NCBI GenBank assembly: GCA_020636405.1
Contig: JACJXW010000007.1
Coordinates: 434,001 to 498,000 of the forward strand
Length of the DNA stretch: 64,000 nucleotides
Origin: Lewinellaceae bacterium
Lineage (GTDB): Bacteria; Bacteroidota; Bacteroidia; Chitinophagales; Saprospiraceae
Direction: 5' to 3'
A model generated the notes under the pieces. It worked only from the letters and a program-made list of their open reading frames with translations, had not been told where the DNA came from and did no database searches. Position numbers and translations under genes: made by a program. Shown one piece after another: positions 59,200 through 64,000 of the stretch (within the stretch, counting starts at the first letter, position 1; every line of letters begins with the position of its first letter).

Positions 59200-60906
59200 A
59201 TGAAACAACACCTGGTACTCATTGCTATTGTTCTGGGAATAACCGTTCAGGCCGGGCGCGCCCAGGATACAGCTACCTTGCCAACTCCTGCTCCTCAAAA
59301 GCCTGAGCTGCAGTTCTACCCGTCACAATCGATCGAAATACGAGGCTTACTCGAAGAAGGCGAAAGCTTTACCAGCTACCTGCTGGTCAGCAGCAACCGT
59401 AAAATATCATTAACCGCCAAGCTTAAACCCCTGAAGGACGACGGCCAATCGAGCTTTCTTCATTCGGATTACCTCAGCGCATCTCCCAATCCGCTAAATA
59501 TTGAAGCCGGACAAAGTGTCGAATTTTCAATTACTGTAGAGGAAGGTGCAGCACCCGGGAACTATAGGGGTGAAATGGAACTTACAGCCGGAGATGGCGT
59601 CAACAGCTGGACTATCCCCGTCATGGTCAGCCTGAGACGGGTGGCTAACGCCAAGATCTACCCTGATGATGAATCTCCGCTGATCAATACAGCCAGCCGT
59701 TCGCCCTTTAATTTCCTTTTACCCAGAAATATCCGACAAGAGGGCATCAACATTCGCATTGATAATGAAAGCGAGGAGGGGCTTGCCGTCTCTAATATTT
59801 CCCTCGCCCTGAAAGGGGAAAACACCAATGCCGCCTTTACAGAAGCCATGCTGAGCCCGGACACCAACCTACTCCGGACAGGAATAGATGCCAAAGGGTT
59901 GGAAACCCTAAGGCTCCGGTTCAACAAAGAGGCCTTGAACGGCTTGCCCAACGACACTTACAAAGGAGAATTCAGAGTATACTTCAAAGATGCCGCCGAA
60001 CCCTTAACTACTCCGGTAACCGTCAATAAACGGATGGGCGCTTTCGGCGCCATAATCCTACTCATCCTCGGCATCATTGTCGGCCGGTGGATCAAGGGGC
60101 TGGACAAAGCCCGCAACCAAATGGAACTGATGGAACGCTTCGTACCGCTCCGGGTAAAAGTAGGGCAGCTTACCGATAAGCTGGCCGTAAAAAGCCTACA
60201 GGATGAACTGGCACAGTTGGAAACGAAGATCAATAAAGTCCAGGATGACGAATCCAAAGCAGAGGTTGAAGCGCTCTTTTCTCCTCTGGAAAAGAAGATA
60301 GATCAGATCCGGGAACTGGAGGCCCTTTTTGAACGGCTGAACGAGCAATTCTCTGATGATAAGGCTCCGGCAGCCATCAAAACTCAGGCGAGCCAGCAAC
60401 TTCGCACCGCCCGGGACGCCATCCTGGACGGCAGGGAAGAAGAAACCCAGGAAGCTTTGAAACAGCTGGATGAACTGATCCAGTCCCTGAATAAAGATAA
60501 GAGTAAGGGCATTCTGGATGAAGTGGTCCTGCCTGCAGCGCAAGCCGTCATGCGCCAGATGGATAAGCTGTTCGAGGTAGTGGAAAAAAAAGAGGGTGAG
60601 ACCGGTAAGGAAGGGCAACCGGCCCAGTGGGAGGAATTCCTGTTTCGCGCCATGCAGTGGATTTCGGGAGTAAGCATGTCAGCACGGTTCCGCTATGGCA
60701 TCATTCGGCCGCTGGTCACCCTGGCCACCTTTATCGTCCTGCTTTTGCTGGGCTTCAACGAAATCTACATCAACGGAGGGGAAACCTTCGGAGCAGAGGG
60801 TGTAATGGATTACCTGAAGCTGTTCCTTTGGGGCGTCGTCTCGGATGTATTCTCCCGGTCTCTTACCAGCGACGACCTGGTCGGAGGATTCATTGGAAAA
60901 TCTTAA
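59200..60906 (+). CDS. Membrane protein with Ig-like ectodomain and coiled-coil, partner of caspase
   Basis: 568 residues. A signal peptide (…TVQAGRAQ) and two Ig-like beta regions (FYPSQSIEIRGLLEEGESFTSYLLVSSNRKISL; AGQSVEFSITVEEGAAPGNYRGEMEL), about residues 35-275. A membrane helix (GAFGAIILLILGIIVGRWI, about 283-301) leads into a charged helical/coiled region of about 190 residues inside the cell (QMELMERFVPLRVKVGQLTDKL ...). Near the C-terminus lie one or two more hydrophobic segments (LVTLATFIVLLLLGF; YLKLFLWGVVSDVF). I do not recognise the family. The caspase gene follows 63 bp later on the same strand. Confidence 0.75.
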   Translation: MKQHLVLIAIVLGITVQAGRAQDTATLPTPAPQKPELQFYPSQSIEIRGLLEEGESFTSYLLVSSNRKISLTAKLKPLKDDGQSSFLHSDYLSASPNPLNIEAGQSVEFSITVEEGAAPGNYRGEMELTAGDGVNSWTIPVMVSLRRVANAKIYPDDESPLINTASRSPFNFLLPRNIRQEGINIRIDNESEEGLAVSNISLALKGENTNAAFTEAMLSPDTNLLRTGIDAKGLETLRLRFNKEALNGLPNDTYKGEFRVYFKDAAEPLTTPVTVNKRMGAFGAIILLILGIIVGRWIKGLDKARNQMELMERFVPLRVKVGQLTDKLAVKSLQDELAQLETKINKVQDDESKAEVEALFSPLEKKIDQIRELEALFERLNEQFSDDKAPAAIKTQASQQLRTARDAILDGREEETQEALKQLDELIQSLNKDKSKGILDEVVLPAAQAVMRQMDKLFEVVEKKEGETGKEGQPAQWEEFLFRAMQWISGVSMSARFRYGIIRPLVTLATFIVLLLLGFNEIYINGGETFGAEGVMDYLKLFLWGVVSDVFSRSLTSDDLVGGFIGKS

Positions 60907-60969
60907 CAACATTCAATACCACCTCCCTTGATGGGTTCGGGCCTTTTCAGAGGAGAAAAACCCAAAATA

Positions 60970-63141
60970 ATGGCTACCAAAACCAAGTCCCAAGATGCAT
61001 TGCCCAACCTGTACGCGCTGTTTGTAGGCATCAACAAATATCCACAACTGCCCGCTGATAATCAACTGGAAGGGTGCGTCAACGATGTAAACCTGGTACG
61101 CAGCCTGTTGAAAGAAGATTTCATGCAATCAAGGTTTCAGAATATTTACCTACACGACCCCATTCTGGATACCGACGCCACTAAAGAAAATATTGTCAAA
61201 GCCTTCCGCAGCCACCTGGGTAAAGCAAAAAAGGGAGATTTTGCGCTTTTCTATTTCTCCGGCCACGGCATCCGGGAAAAGACGAGCATCGAGGCTTTTC
61301 AGGAAGAAGAGATCGACGCCAATATCGGTGGCATCATCTGCACGGATTTTCGGGGCCAGGGAAGAAAAGACCCGGACGATACTGTTCTGGCCGATAAGGA
61401 ATTCCGCTACCTCATCCGCGAGTTGGCAGAAGACAATAACGGAAACCCCAAAGCTAATGTCATTGCCCTTTTTGACTGCTGCCACTCCGGTTCCAATACC
61501 CGTTCGGTAACCACCGAGGAAATCCCGAAACGGGCCCGGCAGGTGATGCGGCAGTCCTTACCGGAAAGACAATGGAACGGTTTTATCTTCCACGACCGCC
61601 CGGAGCTCAAAAAAATGCTGGATCAGGGGAAATTGCTCGATGAGATCCTCCCCCAGGGCCAGCACATCATGATGGCAGCCTGCCTGGAAGTGGAGTTGGC
61701 CTGGGAGGCTGGTACGTCCCAAAGCAATGGAGCATTCACTCAGGCGCTCACCGAAGTCGTAAAACAGCACCAAGGAGACATCACCTACCACGACCTGCAT
61801 AACCGCATCCTGAACCGGTTGCGTTTTTACAATAAAAAAGGAAGCTATCATGACCAGCGGCAGACGCCGCAGTTTTACATCAACACCCGCCAGCCCAACG
61901 ACCGCTATAAGGTATTCCTCTCCAATCAGCGGGCCAGCCAGACCGGCGACTGCACTGTCGAGCACAACAAGTCGGAATCGGAATGGCGAATCAGCCTGGG
62001 CGCTCTGCATGGAGTGCCGCCCGATAGCAAAGGGCAAGGTGTTACCGCCGTCATTTTCCCCAGCAAGGACCGAAAGAAAAGGAAGGAGGCCAATATACTG
62101 AAAGTATTCCCCATGCACTCCGTCATCGAATTCCCCAAAGGACTAGACCCCGCAGAAGGGCCGTTCCTGGGCAATGTCGAGGGCCTGGCCATTCCCAAAC
62201 TTCAGGTATTCCTTTCCGGTGACAAAGCTGGCGTGAACCTGGCAAAGGACGAACTGGACAAATTGCTGGAAAGCGCCAAAAGGCAGCTTTTCGAACTGAC
62301 GGATAAGGAAGATAAGGCCAACTATGTTCTGCACGCTGATGAGGGTGAATTCGGCTATTACCTGCCCTTTGAGCCTCAACGCCCCCTCATCCGGCCAACC
62401 CCTTATCTCAATTCCAGCGGAAAACCGGATGCGGCAAAAGTAGAGGAAGTGTTCAACAACTTCAACCAGATCTCGGAGTGGTCGTTCCTTCGGGACATCA
62501 ACTACTTCTCCGCCGGGGTGCCTTCCAACCTGAAAGGGGAAACGACCATGTACCCCATAGAACTGCGCATGTACGAGTATATGGGCAATGGCAAGGAACG
62601 GCGCATTATGCCCGCGGAAAATAAATTCATCTTCGAACTGAGCGATAAAAAACCCGAGATCTGGATCCGCTTCGAGCTGGAAAACTACAGCCCCGAGCTG
62701 TTGCACACCAGCCTGGTCTACATGCCTTTCAACTTCGGGTTCTACGCTGACGAAAAAGCCTGCTTCCTGCGGGCGCCACAGGCCTTGATCCAGGAAAACG
62801 AAAAGCTTTACTCCCGGAGATTCGGCAGAGCGCAAGATCAACCCGCGGACAATAACAACGGGAAAGACTATCTGCGGCTTAGCGTCGATAAATACACCTT
62901 GGATTTCAATATACAGGTAGAGCAGAACTTCCTCAAATTCCTGAGCAGTAAGACGCCTTTTGAGATCAAGGCCCTGCACATGGAGCCACTCCCATTGCCG
63001 AAGGATGATAAGGCAAAAGGCAAAACAAGGGGTTTCGACCTGGGAGGTGAGGAGGAACCCGAACTGCCAGAGTTTGAGTGGGAGGTACGGACGTATGAGT
63101 TGTTGATCAGCAATCCGAAGTATGAGCCGAAGGGGAAGTAA
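60970..63141 (+). CDS. Caspase-like (C14) protease with large C-terminal region
   Basis: 723 residues from the ATG at 60970 (MATKTKSQDALPNLYALFVGINKYPQLP); an in-frame start at 60928 adds 14 residues. The caspase p20 fold is intact with the catalytic dyad His99 (YFSGHG) and Cys171 (LFDCCHSG). A p10-like SNGAFTQALTEVV follows, and the domain ends near residue 310. The remaining 410 residues are unrecognised beta-rich sequence ending in an acidic Gly/Glu stretch and may be a sensor or regulatory part. It has no signal peptide. It is probably controlled by, or acts on, the membrane protein encoded just upstream. Confidence 0.87.
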   Translation: MATKTKSQDALPNLYALFVGINKYPQLPADNQLEGCVNDVNLVRSLLKEDFMQSRFQNIYLHDPILDTDATKENIVKAFRSHLGKAKKGDFALFYFSGHGIREKTSIEAFQEEEIDANIGGIICTDFRGQGRKDPDDTVLADKEFRYLIRELAEDNNGNPKANVIALFDCCHSGSNTRSVTTEEIPKRARQVMRQSLPERQWNGFIFHDRPELKKMLDQGKLLDEILPQGQHIMMAACLEVELAWEAGTSQSNGAFTQALTEVVKQHQGDITYHDLHNRILNRLRFYNKKGSYHDQRQTPQFYINTRQPNDRYKVFLSNQRASQTGDCTVEHNKSESEWRISLGALHGVPPDSKGQGVTAVIFPSKDRKKRKEANILKVFPMHSVIEFPKGLDPAEGPFLGNVEGLAIPKLQVFLSGDKAGVNLAKDELDKLLESAKRQLFELTDKEDKANYVLHADEGEFGYYLPFEPQRPLIRPTPYLNSSGKPDAAKVEEVFNNFNQISEWSFLRDINYFSAGVPSNLKGETTMYPIELRMYEYMGNGKERRIMPAENKFIFELSDKKPEIWIRFELENYSPELLHTSLVYMPFNFGFYADEKACFLRAPQALIQENEKLYSRRFGRAQDQPADNNNGKDYLRLSVDKYTLDFNIQVEQNFLKFLSSKTPFEIKALHMEPLPLPKDDKAKGKTRGFDLGGEEEPELPEFEWEVRTYELLISNPKYEPKGK

Positions 63142-63244
63142 AGCTGAGTTCTTCCGGAGCACATTAGGCTAAAGAGTCCTGAAACGGCCGGGGTGCGAAC
63201 AGAATCCAGCTTTTCTTATCTTAGCCGCTCAAACTTACCCAGCC

Positions 63245-64000
63245 ATGCCAAAGACCATCGTGTCCTACAACGTCAACGGAATACGAGCTGCCCTGAACAA
63301 AGGCTTGCTCGATTGGATAAAAACCAATGATATCGACATTTTCTGCGTGCAGGAGACCAAGGCACTCCCGGAGCAGGTAAAGGAAACCGGCGAATTCGAA
63401 GTACTGGGCTACGAGCAGCACTGGCACAGCGCTGAAAAGAAGGGATACAGCGGGGTGGCCACCTTCAGCCGGATCGAACCGGACGATGTTGTCGTTGGCT
63501 GCGGCATTGAGAAATACGACCGGGAGGGGCGCATTCTGCGTACAGATTATGGCGACTGGTCGGTGCTCAACTGTTATTTCCCCTCCGGTACTACCGGTGA
63601 AGAGCGGCAGGCCTTTAAAATGGAATTCCTCGCCGATTTCCATCGCTGGGTCAAAGAACTGCGAAAAGAACGCCCCAAACTTATCATTGTTGGCGACTAC
63701 AACATCGCCCATAACGAGATCGACATTCACGATCCGGTGCGCAATAAGGCCAACTCCGGTTTTTTGCCCGAAGAAAGGGAATGGATGAGCCAGTGGTTCA
63801 ACAACGGCTTTGTCGATGCTTTCCGTTACCTCAACCCCGACAAGGTGGAATACAGTTGGTGGACCTACCGCGCCCGCGCCCGTGAGAACAACAAGGGCTG
63901 GCGGATCGATTATCAGTCGGTGACGGAAAACCTGAAGGACAAATTGCTGGAAGCCTACCAAATGACGGACGTGGTGCATTCGGACCACTGCCCGGTGTAT
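63245..64000 (+). CDS. xth: Exodeoxyribonuclease III, 5' part
   Basis: 252 residues visible; the frame runs off the window end. An ExoIII/APE-type endonuclease for base-excision repair: MPKTIVSYNVNGIRAAL, DIFCVQETKALPEQ (metal Glu), LNCYFPSG, IVGDYNIAHNEIDIHDP (Asp/Asn of the active site), WWTYRARARENNKGWRIDY and DVVHSDHCPVY (Asp-His catalytic pair) are all present. Only a handful of residues should be missing. It starts 103 bp after the caspase gene and is probably unrelated to it. Confidence 0.95.
   Translation, partial: MPKTIVSYNVNGIRAALNKGLLDWIKTNDIDIFCVQETKALPEQVKETGEFEVLGYEQHWHSAEKKGYSGVATFSRIEPDDVVVGCGIEKYDREGRILRTDYGDWSVLNCYFPSGTTGEERQAFKMEFLADFHRWVKELRKERPKLIIVGDYNIAHNEIDIHDPVRNKANSGFLPEEREWMSQWFNNGFVDAFRYLNPDKVEYSWWTYRARARENNKGWRIDYQSVTENLKDKLLEAYQMTDVVHSDHCPVY

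Noticed and set aside
59200..60906. Gasdermin-type pore protein next to the caspase
   Set aside because: It has a signal peptide, an Ig-like ectodomain and a coiled cytoplasmic part, unlike the compact soluble bacterial gasdermins.
62143..63162. 339-codon open frame on the minus strand
   Set aside because: Antisense to the C-terminal part of the caspase-like gene; no motif.

Overview
The window is a piece of a Bacteroidota chromosome, most likely from the Saprospiria (Lewinella/Phaeodactylibacter-like). The pointers are three complete proteins with a type IX secretion (T9SS) C-terminal sorting domain (11744-12940, 20498-21895, 45663-48059), many Bacteroidota-type lipoproteins, TAnnTTTG-type -7 promoter elements, a remnant of an AraC-type regulator and a HisKA_2/LytTR two-component pair. 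By eye the core is GC-rich (about 55-60%) and the accessory stretch at about 14.9-23.9 kb is clearly AT-richer.

Layout. 0-5.3 kb: end of a CO-dehydrogenase-type molybdenum hydroxylase operon (coxL fragment, coxM, coxD, a thioredoxin-like lipoprotein, coxE) and a bcp peroxiredoxin. 5.4-7.9 kb: a PfkB sugar kinase and an odd tRNA-Asn locus. One intact tRNA sits among four copies whose anticodon arm has been replaced by a small palindrome; the locus also holds a tandemly duplicated GIY-YIG nuclease gene, one copy broken by a MITE. 7.9-13 kb: a fused two-domain phosphofructokinase, then an ECF sigma/anti-sigma/CnrX-like operon ending in a His-rich Spy/CpxP-like protein with a T9SS signal. 13.3-24.1 kb: comM (yifB) followed by two further partial copies of its 3' end. 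These bracket a HigBA-like toxin-antitoxin pair and a LytTR two-component island. The LytTR island carries a pseudo-receiver gene, secreted proteins and several decayed genes. Four LytTR-type operator/promoter modules of identical geometry lie in this island.

24-37.4 kb: housekeeping and envelope genes: DUF218, YbaK, an IorAB-type Mo-hydroxylase, PhoX, a LolA-like lipoprotein, a Uma2 protein, dipeptidyl peptidase IV, an ArsC-like protein and an FMN reductase. 37.4-43.2 kb: a five-gene operon (APC permease, glutamine-synthetase-like ligase, SDR, aldehyde dehydrogenase, class-I amidotransferase) that reads as a gamma-glutamylation route for an amino alcohol, best guess ethanolamine. 43.2-48.4 kb: a YCII lipoprotein, a nicotinamide riboside kinase/PnuC pair, an RpiB-like isomerase and a large T9SS surface protein. 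48.6-52.9 kb: a PaoABC (YagTSR) aldehyde oxidoreductase, the third Mo-hydroxylase of the window. 53.3-58.6 kb: a lipoprotein metallopeptidase candidate and a three-gene 2-oxoacid:ferredoxin oxidoreductase operon with an NAD(P)H/FeS subunit. 59.2-63.1 kb: a two-gene module of a membrane protein and a caspase-like protease. The window ends inside exodeoxyribonuclease III.

The strongest novelty candidates are the LytTR operator family with fixed 21-bp and 42-bp spacings, the tRNA-Asn/GIY-YIG palindrome locus, comM as a repeated insertion point, the membrane protein/caspase pair, and the gamma-glutamyl amino-alcohol operon. All family assignments come from reading motifs. No database search was run.
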